A stretch of DNA of 64,000 nucleotides from Paracoccus pantotrophus (GCF_008824185.1 NZ_CP044426.1:372001-436000); one strand, 5' to 3'; counted from the first letter of the stretch, positions 25,753 through 35,902 are shown. Numbers and translations are program-made. The notes: generated by a model not told the origin, from the sequence alone.

Positions 25753-25908
25753 ATCCCCAGGGAGGAGGGGGAGCCGCCTGCACCGTGAAGCCCAGGGAGG
25801 AGGAGAGGCTTCACCGTATCTGGCGGCGGCATCCTCAGGGAGGAGGAGGGAGGATGCCGCCTGAACCCGGACCCAAGGGAGGAGGAGTGGGTCGGGTGTT
25901 CTATTCGC

Positions 25909-26139
25909 TTACTTCGTGCCCCAGGCGGCTTCGTAAGCCACGCTGCGGATATTGCTGCGGCTCAGCCCCAGATCGGCCAGTTCGCGGTTGGACAGCTCGC
26001 CCAGTTCGCGCAGGGTCTGGCGATAGACCGCCCGGCGGGCCATGTGGTCACGCAGATTGGCCACGAATTTCGCGATCGCGCCGTTGCCGGCGATGTCGTT
26101 GCGGTGCATACCGCCATGGATCAGATCGAGAACAGCCAT
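25909..26139 (-). CDS. DUF1127 domain protein (CcaF1-like) heading the hairpin array
   Basis: A 76-residue basic protein. The C-terminal half carries the DUF1127 motif (RQTLRELGELSNRELADLGL, then SRSNIRSVAYEAAWG). In R. sphaeroides the homologous small protein CcaF1, encoded upstream of the CcsR RNAs, binds RNA and affects their maturation; that role is inferred here from gene order. The ATG at 26139 gives the usual MAVLD-type start; a GTG three codons earlier is possible. The stop is 12 bases before the first array hairpin. Upstream, a CTTG at 26341-26338 followed after 17 bases by CCTGAA is a weak match to an RpoH-type promoter and is not annotated separately. Confidence 0.88.
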   Translation of the reverse strand: MAVLDLIHGGMHRNDIAGNGAIAKFVANLRDHMARRAVYRQTLRELGELSNRELADLGLSRSNIRSVAYEAAWGTK

Positions 26140-26467
26140 TTCATTCACTCTTTCGTCTTGCGGATGGCGCGGTCGGTTTTCCCTGTCGCGCTGTTGAGAC
26201 GAACATGGGCCCTTTTCTGCATCTGCACAATGGCTGCGGGCGAGATGCTGCTATGCAGAATCGGCATGGCTGTTTCTGGGCTTCGGGGTCAACTCGTTAA
26301 TAATCCGTGAATTTTTCAGGCCTTTTACAAGCTCGATCAAGTTTCTCTAGCGGATCGGTCGTATTTTACGCGGGGTCACAGGGGGTTAGCGTTATCAGCC
26401 CGCAAGCCCGGCTTGCCCATCCCCGCGCGAATTGCGATGCTGCGGGCGCTTTGATGCGGGGGTAGCC
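26140..26467. other. divergent intergenic region between the DUF1127 gene and mrp
   Basis: About 330 bases, noticeably richer in A/T near 26300-26370 than its surroundings. No gene is seen. It must hold the promoter of the DUF1127/hairpin transcript (leftward) and of mrp (rightward). Confidence 0.5.
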
Positions 26468-27571
26468 ATGACCATCTCACGGGAACGTGTGCTTGCGGAA
26501 CTTGCCCAGATCGCGGTTCCGGGCGGCGGCAACCTGGTTTCTGCCGATCTGGTGCGTGCGCTCAACGTCGAATCGGGCGTGGTGCGATTCGTCATCGAGG
26601 CGGCGGATGCCGGTTCCGCCCGCGCGCTGGCCCCGGTCGAGGCCGAGGCGCAGCGCCGGCTTTCCGCCCTGCCGGGGGTCGAGAAGGTGCAGATCGTCAC
26701 CACCGCCCCCGCCGCACCGCGCGGCGCGGCGCCGCAGGTTGCGGCGCGCTCGGGCGGCGAGGCGCCGCCCAGTCTCAAGATCGGCCGCCACCCGACGCCC
26801 CAGGCGGGGCCGGCCCCGGTCAGCGGCGTGGCACGGATCCTGGCCATCGGCTCGGGCAAGGGCGGGGTCGGGAAATCCACGCTGACCTCGAACCTGGCGG
26901 TGGCGCTGGCGCGCAAGGGGCGGCGGGTCGGGCTGCTGGATGCGGATATCTACGGCCCCTCGCAGCCGCGGATGCTGGGCCTGACCGGGCAGCGCCCGAC
27001 CAGCGACGGCCAGATGATCGAGCCGCTGCACGCCCATGGCGTGACCGTCATGTCGCTGGGCCTGATGATGAAGGAAGGCGAGGCCGTGGTCTGGCGCGGC
27101 CCGATGCTGATGGGCGCGCTGCAGCAGATGCTGAACCAGGTGAAATGGGGCGAGCTGGACGTGCTGCTGGTCGACCTGCCGCCCGGCACTGGCGACGTGC
27201 AGCTGTCCTTGTGCCAGAAGGCGCAGGTCAGCGGGGCGATCATCGTCTCGACCCCGCAGGACGTGGCGCTGATCGACGCCCGTCGCGCCATCGACATGTT
27301 CGGCAAGCTCCAGACCCCGGTGCTGGGGCTGGTCGAGAACATGTCCACCTATATCTGCCCGAATTGCGGCCATGAGGCGCATCTGTTCGGCCATGGCGGC
27401 GTCGCTGCCGAGGCGGCGGCGCTGGGGCTGCCCTTCCTGGGCGAGATCCCGCTGAACCTCGACCTGCGGCTTGCGGGCGATGCCGGCACGCCGATCGCGG
27501 CCGGTGACGGCCCGGCGGCGCAATCCTTCGCCCGGCTGGCCGAGCGCCTGATCGCCGGCGGCATGGCCTGA
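26468..27571 (+). CDS. mrp: Mrp/ApbC family iron-sulfur carrier P-loop ATPase
   Basis: A 367-residue cytosolic Fe-S cluster carrier. An N-terminal MIP18/DUF59-like domain (residues about 5-85) is joined by an Ala/Pro linker to the NTPase domain with a deviant Walker A GSGKGGVGKSTLTSNL near residue 125. The cluster-binding CXXC is in YICPNCGHEAHLFGHGG near residue 297. The ATG at 26468 starts the normal DUF59 domain; an in-frame start 36 bases upstream lacks support. Confidence 0.93.
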   Translation: MTISRERVLAELAQIAVPGGGNLVSADLVRALNVESGVVRFVIEAADAGSARALAPVEAEAQRRLSALPGVEKVQIVTTAPAAPRGAAPQVAARSGGEAPPSLKIGRHPTPQAGPAPVSGVARILAIGSGKGGVGKSTLTSNLAVALARKGRRVGLLDADIYGPSQPRMLGLTGQRPTSDGQMIEPLHAHGVTVMSLGLMMKEGEAVVWRGPMLMGALQQMLNQVKWGELDVLLVDLPPGTGDVQLSLCQKAQVSGAIIVSTPQDVALIDARRAIDMFGKLQTPVLGLVENMSTYICPNCGHEAHLFGHGGVAAEAAALGLPFLGEIPLNLDLRLAGDAGTPIAAGDGPAAQSFARLAERLIAGGMA

Positions 27572-27582
27572 CCCGGCCTTTC

Positions 27583-27614
27583 GGACCCGTTCGGGAAATC
27601 ACGGGAACGGGTCC
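27583..27614 (+). terminator. inverted repeat after mrp
   Basis: Perfect 10-bp arms (27583-27592 and 27605-27614) lie 12 bases after the mrp stop. No T-run follows, so it is only a possible terminator. Confidence 0.45.
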
Positions 27615-27921
27615 GGGAAAACATGGGAATGGGTCCCGGATTCCGAATCACCGCGGCGTGAGTGCTTGTGAAGGCCAGCCGAATCCGCAAGCTTTCGTCC
27701 TTTTCGGTGGAAGAATCGCCGCTTGAGGGGAGCTTGGGGGACGATTCCGGGAAATGGTGGGATTTATTTGCCACATCCCGCCAGCATACCATATTTAGTG
27801 TCTCCTTTATCCCTGCATCCGATACCTTCCCCTCTTGTCGCGCGGTTGTGAATTTGTTCGCGCCGTGTTCGCCGGCAAGAGCCCGCCTGTGCTGGTGCCG
27901 CGACCAAACAAATCCATTGCG

Positions 27922-27946
27922 TCCCATGAAATCCCATGGCATCCCT
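27922..27946 (-). promoter_or_regulatory. MraZ-box-like triple repeat
   Basis: TCCCA, TCCCA and TCCCT start at 27922, 27932 and 27942, exactly 10 bp apart; on the minus strand these read as TGGGA-type units with 5-base spacers, the layout of MraZ operators. They lie about 260 bases before mraZ, in reverse orientation to the gene, which is unusual. Confidence 0.45.
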
Positions 27947-28208
27947 TGGTTCACGGAACGGGCTCAAGGGGCAGCAAGACCCCAAAGGCGACAAGCAGCT
28001 TTCATACAGGCAACCCGTTTCCGAACGACCCCTGCGGCGCGCGAGCAGCACCTCCCCCAGGTGGCGCGAAACGCAGGGCGCGATCCCCGAAACTACGGGG
28101 CCCAGAGATGGGAACGAGGGCGGCGGATCGGGCAGTGGCAGCAGCCCGGTCCGCCTTTCCTTTTCGGCAAGACCGGAAAGGTCGGGACAGTGAAAGGAGG
28201 GCGCGCCC

Positions 28209-28718
28209 TTGGCACGCCGTTTCAGAGGGTCGGAAGAGGTCAAGGTGGACGCGAAGGGCCGCGTTTCCATCCCGGCCAAGTTCCGCCGGGTCTTTGAAGC
28301 CTCCGATCCCGACTGGCAGGCCGGCAAGCGCGCGCAACTGGTCATCGTCTACGGCACCCGCGACTGGAACTGGCTGCAGCTTTTCACCATCGAGGCGATG
28401 GAGGAGATCGAAGAGGGCATCGCCCGCATGCCGCGCGGCTCGGCCGCCCGCAACCTCCTGGAAAACATCTACCAGGGCCATGCCGACGAGGCCGAGATCG
28501 ACGGCGACGGCCGCCTGGTCCTGCCGCAGAAGCTGCGCGAGAAGATCGGCCTGACCGACAGCGCCTTCTTCATCTCGGCCGGCGACAGCCTGAAGGTCTG
28601 GACCCCCGAGGCCTATGCCGAGGAAGAACGCGCGCTGGAGGCCCGCGTGCCGGAACTGGAGCCGGGCGCCGATCCGCTGTCGCTGCTGGCCCCCGCCGCG
28701 GCGAAGGACGAGGGCTAG
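28209..28718 (+). CDS. mraZ: transcriptional regulator MraZ
   Basis: A 169-residue protein made of two SpoVT/AbrB-like halves (VDAKGRVSIPAKFR near residue 13 and IDGDGRLVLPQKLREKIGL near residue 97). It represses the dcw operon that it heads. The start is a TTG at 28209 with AGGAGG seven bases upstream; this gives the family start MARRFRGSEEV, and no nearby ATG fits. It is followed 3 bases later by rsmH. Confidence 0.92.
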   Translation: MARRFRGSEEVKVDAKGRVSIPAKFRRVFEASDPDWQAGKRAQLVIVYGTRDWNWLQLFTIEAMEEIEEGIARMPRGSAARNLLENIYQGHADEAEIDGDGRLVLPQKLREKIGLTDSAFFISAGDSLKVWTPEAYAEEERALEARVPELEPGADPLSLLAPAAAKDEG

Positions 28719-28721
28719 GGC

Positions 28722-29690
28722 ATGGCCGAGGCGCCGCATATCCCCGTCCTGCTTGGCCCGCTGTTGCGGGCCGTTCAGCCTGTGCAGGGCACCTGGGTCG
28801 ACGGCACCTTCGGCGCCGGCGGCTATGCCCGCGGCCTGCTGGAACAGGGCGCCGACCGGGTGATCGGCATCGACCGCGACCCGGCGGTCTTTCGCATGGC
28901 CGAAGCCTGGGCGGGCGAATACGGCGACCGGCTGCGGCTGGTCCAGGGCACGTTCTCGGACCTCGACAGGCTGGCCGGCGGGCCGGTCGACGGCGTGGTG
29001 CTGGACCTGGGCGTCAGCTCGATGCAGCTCGACCAGCCCGAGCGCGGCTTTTCCTTTCTGCGCGACGGCCCCCTGGACATGCGCATGGGCGGCGACGGTC
29101 CCTCGGCGGCCGACCTGCTGAACACGGCGCCCGAGCAGGTCATCGCCGACGTGCTGTATCTTTACGGCGAGGAACGCGCCTCGCGCCGCATCGCCAAGGC
29201 CATCGTCGCTGCCCGGCCGCTGAGCCGCACTGGCCAGCTTTCGGACATCGTTGCCGGCTGCCTGCCGCGGCCGAAGCCGGGACAGAGCCACCCCTCGACC
29301 CGCGCCTTCCAGGCGATCCGCATCTGGGTGAACGACGAATTCGGCCAGCTGGTCGCCGGGCTTGCCGCGGCCGAACGGGCGCTGCGGCCGGGCGGCAAGC
29401 TGGCCGTGGTCAGTTTCCACTCGCTCGAGGATCGCATCGTCAAGCGGTTCATGCAGGCGCGCTCGAACAGCGCTGGCGGCGGCAGCCGCTACGCGCCCGA
29501 GGCCGCGCGCGAGGAGCCGGCCTTCACGCTGCCCTTCCGCCGAGCCATCGGCGCCGACGAGGCCGAACTGGCGGCGAATCCGCGCGCGCGCTCGGCGCTT
29601 TTGCGCGTCGGCATCCGCACCGCGGCGCCGGCTGGCCGGGTCGATCCGGCGGCCCTGGGCCTGCCGCTGCTGTCCGAAAGGGGGGCGTAA
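28722..29690 (+). CDS. rsmH: 16S rRNA (cytosine1402-N4)-methyltransferase
   Basis: Encodes 322 residues. The SAM fold starts HIPVLLGPLLRAV, with DGTFGAGGYARGLLE near residue 27, IDRDP near residue 48 and LDLGVSSMQLDQPERGFSF near residue 93. The C-terminal FHSLEDRIVKRFM block near residue 235 is diagnostic for RsmH. Its TAA overlaps the ftsL ATG by one base. Confidence 0.96.
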   Translation: MAEAPHIPVLLGPLLRAVQPVQGTWVDGTFGAGGYARGLLEQGADRVIGIDRDPAVFRMAEAWAGEYGDRLRLVQGTFSDLDRLAGGPVDGVVLDLGVSSMQLDQPERGFSFLRDGPLDMRMGGDGPSAADLLNTAPEQVIADVLYLYGEERASRRIAKAIVAARPLSRTGQLSDIVAGCLPRPKPGQSHPSTRAFQAIRIWVNDEFGQLVAGLAAAERALRPGGKLAVVSFHSLEDRIVKRFMQARSNSAGGGSRYAPEAAREEPAFTLPFRRAIGADEAELAANPRARSALLRVGIRTAAPAGRVDPAALGLPLLSERGA

Positions 29691-30073
29691 TGCGTTCGGT
29701 GCTTTACCTTCTGACCGCGCTTTCGGTGATGGGTCTGGCCTTCTGGGCCTATCGCGAGAACTATCGCACCCAGGCCGCCATCAGCGAGATGAGCGACATC
29801 CAGCGCCAGATCGGCCGGCTGCGCGAGGATCTGGGCGTGCTGCGCGCGGAATGGGCCTATCTGAACCGGCCCGAGCGCCTGCGCCAGCTGGTCGACCTGA
29901 ATTTCGAGCGGCTGAAGCTGGTGCCCTTCGGCTCCGACCAGTTCGTGGACGTGGGGCAGGTGGCCTTCCCGGCGCCCAAGCTGTTCCAGCCCGCCCCCGG
30001 CACGGATGCCGACCTGCCGGTCGAACGTCCCGCCGGCTTCCCGCCCCGCAGACCACAGGAGAGCACGCCATGA
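29690..30073 (+). CDS. ftsL: cell division protein FtsL-like
   Basis: A 127-residue bitopic protein. One N-terminal membrane helix (LYLLTALSVMGLAFWAYREN) is followed by a coiled-coil segment (AAISEMSDIQRQIGRLREDL) and the WAYLNRPERLRQLV motif common in alphaproteobacterial FtsL. It is expected to link FtsQ/FtsB to FtsW/FtsI at the divisome. Identification relies on position and topology because FtsL sequences diverge fast. Its stop overlaps the ftsI start by four bases. Confidence 0.88.
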   Translation: MRSVLYLLTALSVMGLAFWAYRENYRTQAAISEMSDIQRQIGRLREDLGVLRAEWAYLNRPERLRQLVDLNFERLKLVPFGSDQFVDVGQVAFPAPKLFQPAPGTDADLPVERPAGFPPRRPQESTP

Positions 30074-31875
30074 TCCGCACCCCGCTGCGCCCGCTGGCCC
30101 GCATCCTTCGCGCCCGCGAAACCGGCGAGAATCCCGATGCCATCGAGGCCGCGAACCGCGCCCAGAGACATGCCGCGATCCAGGAAAGCGCGCGCGGCAG
30201 CGCCCGCACCCGGCTGTTCTTCATGTCCTGCGCCTTCGCGCTGGCCTTTGGCACCGTGGGCGCAAAGATGGGCGTGCTGGCCGCCAGCCAGCCCAGCGAA
30301 CCGCGGGTGCAGACCACCGGCGCGCAGATCATCTCGCAACGCGCCGACATCACCGACCGGCACGGCCGGGTTCTGGCCACCAACCTGCTGACCCATTCGC
30401 TTTACGCCCATCCGCAGCAGATGGTCGAGCCCGAGCGCGCGGCGCGCGAACTGGTCCGCATCTTCCCCGACCTGGATATCGAGCGGCTCAACAAGGATTT
30501 CACCGGCAAGCGCACCTTCGTCTGGATCAAGAAGAAGATCAGCCCCGAGCAGATGCAGGCCGTCCATGACATCGGCGAGCCGGGCCTGCTGTTCGGCCCG
30601 CGCGAGATGCGGCTTTACCCGAACGGCCATATCGCCGCCCATATCCTTGGCGGCGCCACCTTCGGCAAGGAGGACGTGGCGAGCGCCGAGGTCGTCGGCG
30701 TCGCCGGCGTCGAAAAGGCCTTCGACCACTGGCTGCGCGATCCGGCCAATGACGGCGCGCCGCTGGCGCTGTCGCTGGACCTGACCGTCCAGGCCGCCAT
30801 GGAGGAGGTGCTGGGCAACGGCATGAAGGTCATGAACGCCAAGGGCGCCACCGGCATCCTGATGGAGGTCAAGACCGGCGAGATCCTCGCCATGGCCAGC
30901 CTGCCCGATTTCGACCCCAACGACCGGCCGCGGCCGCTGCTCAAGGGCGATCCCTCGGACAGCCCGCTGTTCAACCGCGCGGTGCAGGGGCAATACGAGC
31001 TGGGTTCGACCTTCAAGATCTTCCCGGTGGCGCAGGCCATCGACCTCAAGCTGGTCAGCCCGGCCACGATGATCAACGCCAAGGCGCCGATGAAGATCGG
31101 CAAATACCTGATCAACGAGTTCCGCGGCCATAATTACGGCACGCTTTCGGTGACGGACATCATCGTGAAGTCCTCGAACGTCGGCACCGTCCGCGTGGCC
31201 CAGCTGCTGGGCGCCGAGCGGCAGAGGGATTTCCTGGAAAAGCTGGGCTTCTTCGAGCCGACCCCGATCGAGATGAGCGAGGCGCCGACCGGCAAGCCGC
31301 TGGTGCCGAAACGCTGGCCGGCCGTGACCTCGGCCACCGTGGCCTTCGGGCACGGGCTGGCGGCCAGCCCGCTGCATCTGGCCGCGGCCTATGCGACTGT
31401 CGCGAATGGCGGCAAGCGGGTGATGCCGACGCTGATTCACGACCGCCGCCCGCGCGGCGGCGAGCAGGTGCTGTCGTCCGAGGCCGCGCATATCGCCGTG
31501 CAGATGCTGCGCCAGGTCGTCGTCCGCGGCAGCGGCCGCAGCGCCAATGTCGAGGGCTACGAGGTCGCGGGCAAGACCGGCACCGCCGACAAGCCGCGCC
31601 CGACGGGGGGCTATTACGGCAACAAGGTGGTCTCGACCTTCGCCTCGGTATTCCCGGCCAGCGATCCGCAATATGTGCTGGTGCTGTCGCTGGACGAGCC
31701 CTCGACCATCGGTCCCGGCGGAGAAAGCCGGACCGCGGGCGCCACCTCGGCCCCGGTAGCGGCCGAGGTGATCCGCCGCGTTGCGCCGCTGCTGGGCCTG
31801 CGTCCCAGCACGGAAACGCAGCTGCCGATGGTTGAACGGCCTTTGCCGGATCGGCTAAAGCTCGTCTCGAACTGA
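30070..31875 (+). CDS. ftsI: peptidoglycan D,D-transpeptidase FtsI (PBP3)
   Basis: A 601-residue septal transpeptidase. One membrane helix lies near residues 48-70, the dimerisation domain follows (ADITDRHGRVLATNL near residue 92), then the penicillin-binding domain. Catalytic motifs are complete: STFK at 313-316, SSN at 368-370 and KTG at 502-504. The start ATG overlaps the ftsL TGA. It is translationally coupled to murE downstream. Confidence 0.96.
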   Translation: MIRTPLRPLARILRARETGENPDAIEAANRAQRHAAIQESARGSARTRLFFMSCAFALAFGTVGAKMGVLAASQPSEPRVQTTGAQIISQRADITDRHGRVLATNLLTHSLYAHPQQMVEPERAARELVRIFPDLDIERLNKDFTGKRTFVWIKKKISPEQMQAVHDIGEPGLLFGPREMRLYPNGHIAAHILGGATFGKEDVASAEVVGVAGVEKAFDHWLRDPANDGAPLALSLDLTVQAAMEEVLGNGMKVMNAKGATGILMEVKTGEILAMASLPDFDPNDRPRPLLKGDPSDSPLFNRAVQGQYELGSTFKIFPVAQAIDLKLVSPATMINAKAPMKIGKYLINEFRGHNYGTLSVTDIIVKSSNVGTVRVAQLLGAERQRDFLEKLGFFEPTPIEMSEAPTGKPLVPKRWPAVTSATVAFGHGLAASPLHLAAAYATVANGGKRVMPTLIHDRRPRGGEQVLSSEAAHIAVQMLRQVVVRGSGRSANVEGYEVAGKTGTADKPRPTGGYYGNKVVSTFASVFPASDPQYVLVLSLDEPSTIGPGGESRTAGATSAPVAAEVIRRVAPLLGLRPSTETQLPMVERPLPDRLKLVSN

Positions 31876-33374
31876 TGAGCGGAGGCTTCGTGACCGAGCG
31901 GGCGATGCGGCTGTCCCTTCTGGGGCTGAGGGGGGACAAGGGGCGCGACCCCGAGATAACGGGTCTTGCCGTCGATTCGCGGCAGGTCAGGCCGGGCCAT
32001 CTGTTCGCGGCGCTGCCGGGCTCGGCCGCGCATGGGGGCGAGTTCATCCAATATGCGCTGCGCCAGGGGGCGGGCGCGATCCTGACCGACCGCAAGGGGG
32101 CCGAGATCGCCGCCGAGGTGCTGGCGGGTGCCGATGCCGCGCTGGTCGTGGCCGAGGATCCCCGCGCCGCGCTGGCCGGAGCCGCCGCACTGTGGTTCGC
32201 TGCCCAGCCCGAGACCATGGTCGCCGTCACCGGCACCTCGGGCAAGACCTCGGTCGCGACCTTCACCCGGCAGATCTGGCAGGCGCTGGGGCACAGGGCG
32301 ATCAGCCTGGGCACCATGGGGGTGCAGGGCGACTACCAGGCCAAGCTGGCCCATACCACGCCCGAGCCGATCACCCTGCACCGGGTGCTGGCCGAGGCGG
32401 CGGAAGCGGGCGTCACCCATGCGGCGATGGAGGCCAGTTCGCACGGGCTTGACCAGCGCCGGCTGGACGGGGTGCGGCTGAAGGCCGGCGCATTCACCAA
32501 TTTCAGCCAGGACCACCTGGATTATCACAAGGACTTCGACGAATATTTCGCCGCCAAGGCGCTGCTTTTCGATCACCTGCTGGACGAGGGCGCCGGGGCG
32601 GTCGTCAATATCGACGACCCGCGCGGCCGGCAGATGGCGCAGATCGCGCGCGAACGCGGCCTGGCGCTGATGAGGGTCGGTAAGGACGGGTCGGCCGACC
32701 TGCGCATCCTTGGGCAACGCTACGATGCCACCGGCCAGGATCTGCGCTTCAGCTTCCGCGGGCAGGCGCATCTGGTGCGGCTGGCGCTGATCGGCGGCTT
32801 CCAGGCGGAAAACGTTCTGGCCGCCGCCGGCCTGGCCATCGCCGCCGGAGACGAGGCGGCGCGGGTGATCGAGACCCTGCCCGGCCTGACCACGGTGCGC
32901 GGCCGCATGGAACTGGCGGCGGTGCGGGAAAACGGCGCGGCGGTCTTCGTCGATTACAGCCACAAGCCCGGCGCCTTGGCCTCGGCCCTGCAAAGCCTGC
33001 GCCCGCATGTCATGGGCCGCATCATCGTGGTCTTCGGCGCCGGCGGCGACCGCGACCGCCTGAAGCGCCCGCTGATGGGCGAGGCGGCGCGGCAATTCGC
33101 CGACCTGGTCTATGTGACCGACGACAACCCCCGCAGCGAAGACCCGGCCGCGATCCGCGCCGAGGTGCTGGCCGGCGCCGGTCCCGATGCCATCGAGGTC
33201 GGCGACCGCGCCGAGGCGATCCTGCGCGGCGTCGATGCCTTGCAGCCCGGCGATGCGCTGCTGATCGCCGGCAAGGGCCACGAGACCGGCCAGATCATCG
33301 GCAACGACGTTTATCCCTTCGACGATGCCGAGCAGGCCTCGGTGGCCGTCGCGGCGCTGGATGGCAAGATATGA
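31875..33374 (+). CDS. murE: UDP-MurNAc-tripeptide synthetase (meso-DAP adding)
   Basis: A 499-residue Mur ligase that adds meso-diaminopimelate to UDP-MurNAc-L-Ala-D-Glu. The ATP loop is TGTSGKTSVATF near residue 119, the DQRRLDGVRLKAGAFTNF block lies near residue 192, and the DNPRSEDP motif near residue 416 indicates DAP rather than lysine specificity. The ATG overlaps the ftsI stop by one base. Confidence 0.96.
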   Translation: MSGGFVTERAMRLSLLGLRGDKGRDPEITGLAVDSRQVRPGHLFAALPGSAAHGGEFIQYALRQGAGAILTDRKGAEIAAEVLAGADAALVVAEDPRAALAGAAALWFAAQPETMVAVTGTSGKTSVATFTRQIWQALGHRAISLGTMGVQGDYQAKLAHTTPEPITLHRVLAEAAEAGVTHAAMEASSHGLDQRRLDGVRLKAGAFTNFSQDHLDYHKDFDEYFAAKALLFDHLLDEGAGAVVNIDDPRGRQMAQIARERGLALMRVGKDGSADLRILGQRYDATGQDLRFSFRGQAHLVRLALIGGFQAENVLAAAGLAIAAGDEAARVIETLPGLTTVRGRMELAAVRENGAAVFVDYSHKPGALASALQSLRPHVMGRIIVVFGAGGDRDRLKRPLMGEAARQFADLVYVTDDNPRSEDPAAIRAEVLAGAGPDAIEVGDRAEAILRGVDALQPGDALLIAGKGHETGQIIGNDVYPFDDAEQASVAVAALDGKI

Positions 33375-34755
33375 CGCTCTGGACCTCGCAGGATGCCGTC
33401 GCCGCGACCGGCGGCCGCGCCACCCGCGACTTCGCGGTCACGGGCGTTTCCATCGACACGCGGACGATCCGGCCGGGCGATCTGTTCATCGCCCTGCAAG
33501 CGGCCCGCGACGGCCACGATTTCGTCGCCCAGGCCTTGCAGAAGGGCGCCGGCGCCGCGCTGGTCAGCCGCATCCCCCATGGCGTTGCCGACGATGCCCC
33601 GCTGTTGGTCGTTCCCGATGTCCTGCCGGCGCTGGAGGCACTTGGCCGCGCCGGCCGCGCCCGGATGGGCGGCAAGGTCATCGCCATCACCGGCTCGGTC
33701 GGCAAGACCTCGACCAAGGAGATGGCGCGCATCGCGCTGGCCGGGCAGGGGCAAATCCATGCGGCCGAGGCCAGCTACAACAACCATTGGGGCGTGCCGT
33801 TGACGCTGGCGCGCATGCCCCAGGACACCGATTTCGCCATCATCGAGATCGGCATGAACCATCCGGGCGAGATCGAGCCGCTGGCCCGCCTCGCCCGCCC
33901 GCATGTCGCCATGATCACCACCGTCGCCGCAGCGCATCTGGAAGCCTTCGGCGCCATCGAGGGCATCGCCCGCGAGAAGGGCGCGATCTTCCGCGGGCTG
34001 ATCCAGCCGGGCACCGCCATCCTGCCCGAAGATCTGCCTGTCACCCAGATTCTGCGCGACTGCGCGGATGAAGCGGGCGCCATCGTCATCGGTTTCGGCC
34101 AGCAGGGCATGGCCCGGCCGCTGACAGCCGAGACCGCGGACGGCGCGACCCGGGTCCGCGCCCGCGTGCTGGGCGAGGCGGTGGATTTCACCCTGGCAAC
34201 GGCCGGCACGCATTTCGTCATGAACGCGGTCGGCGTTCTGGCGGCGCTCTCGGCCGCGGGGGCCGACCTGGCGCAGGCGGCGGCACGCCTTTCCGACTGG
34301 CGCCCGCCGCTGGGCCGCGGCGCGGTCGAGGATCTGGGTGGCATCCGGCTGATCGACGATGCCTATAACTCCAACCCCACCTCGCTTTCGGCCGGGCTTG
34401 CGACGCTGGCGCGGCTGACCGGCGGGCGCCGGGTGGCGATCCTGGGCGACATGCTGGAACTGGGGCCCGACGAGATCGCGCTCCATGCCGGCATGGCCGC
34501 GGATCCCGCCATGGAGGCGGTGGACCTGGTCCATACCGCCGGCCCGCGCATGCGCGCCCTGCACGAGGCGCTGCCTCAGGCCCGTCGCGGGCAGCATGCC
34601 GAGAGTGCCGCCGAACTGGCCGAGCGCGCCCGGGAGCTGGTCGCGCCCGGCGATATCGTGCTCGTGAAGGGTTCGAAGTCCTCCAAGGTCTCGACGGTGG
34701 TTGACGCGCTGCGGCGGACGCGCCAAAGCACGACGCCTGGCGAAAGGACAGCGTA

Positions 34756-34756
<1 letters not shown>
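33371..34756 (+). CDS. murF: UDP-MurNAc-pentapeptide synthetase
   Basis: A 461-residue Mur ligase adding D-Ala-D-Ala to the tripeptide precursor. The N-terminal domain has VSIDTRTIRPGDLFIAL near residue 27, the ATP loop ITGSVGKTSTKEM lies near residue 101, and IDDAYNSNPTS near residue 328 is characteristic. It overlaps murE by four bases and mraY by one. Confidence 0.96.
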
Positions 34757-35838
<1,082 letters not shown>

Positions 35839-35840
35839 CA

Positions 35841-35902
35841 GGCTTTCTCCGTTTTCCAAATACCCTCGGGGGGTCCGGGGGGCGAAGCGCCCCCGGCCTG
35901 CC
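35841..35902. repeat. intergenic palindromic repeat between mraY and murD
   Basis: A TTTCTCCGTTTTCCAAATACCC core is followed by a hairpin CCGGGGG-CGAAGCG-CCCCCGG (35876-35901). The same core-plus-hairpin layout is seen at 62456-62513. It is inserted inside the dcw cluster. Confidence 0.75.

Larger units (their letters stand above)
25305..25896 (-). ncRNA. array of 14 CcsR/cuckoo-type CCUCC-loop hairpins
   Basis: Fourteen successive stem-loops follow the DUF1127 gene on the minus strand: 25866-25896, 25825-25861, 25785-25814, 25747-25778, 25686-25715, 25647-25680, 25607-25636, 25566-25601, 25529-25552, 25483-25519, 25424-25449, 25382-25417, 25350-25371 and 25305-25341. Every loop has the minus-strand sequence CUCCUCCUCCCU or CCCCUCCUCCCU, while the stems (5-12 bp) differ widely and stay complementary. 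Two stems have a pair that is G-U only on the minus RNA (25387/25412 and 25651/25676), and a U-run follows the last hairpin, both pointing to the minus strand as sense. In Rhodobacter sphaeroides, CcsR RNAs with CCUCCUCCC loops lie behind the DUF1127 gene ccaF1, are RpoH-controlled and are induced by oxidative and other stresses; the wider family is called cuckoo RNA. The loops are complementary to Shine-Dalgarno sequences. A transcript is inferred, not shown. Confidence 0.88.
27572..28208. other. long mrp-mraZ intergenic region / dcw leader
   Basis: No convincing gene is seen in 637 bases. It holds a 10-bp inverted repeat after mrp, a possible sigma-70-like promoter (TTGCCA at 27768-27773, 17 bases, ATATTT at 27791-27796), MraZ-box-like repeats at 27922-27946, and a 7-bp hairpin (28154-28160 with 28175-28181) just ahead of the mraZ ribosome binding site. 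No RNase P RNA signature was found. Confidence 0.5.

Noticed and set aside
25305..25896. CRISPR array or plus-strand CsrB-like RNA
   Set aside because: The constant part is a hairpin loop flanked by self-complementary arms, not a repeat with unique spacers. GGA loops on the plus strand could recall CsrA sponges, but G-U pairs, the terminator polarity and the DUF1127 neighbour all favour the minus strand.
25298..25908. Open frames crossing the hairpin array in several frames
   Set aside because: They exist because the repeated GGAGGAGGAG units lack stops; the translations are repetitive, and the palindromic structure explains the conservation.
28030..28200. RNase P RNA upstream of mraZ
   Set aside because: The conserved GAGGAAAGTCC and ACAGNRA-type blocks are not present.
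27662..28297. Gene in the mrp-mraZ interval
   Set aside because: The frames have no ribosome binding site, no family resemblance and atypical composition; the region reads as leader and control DNA.
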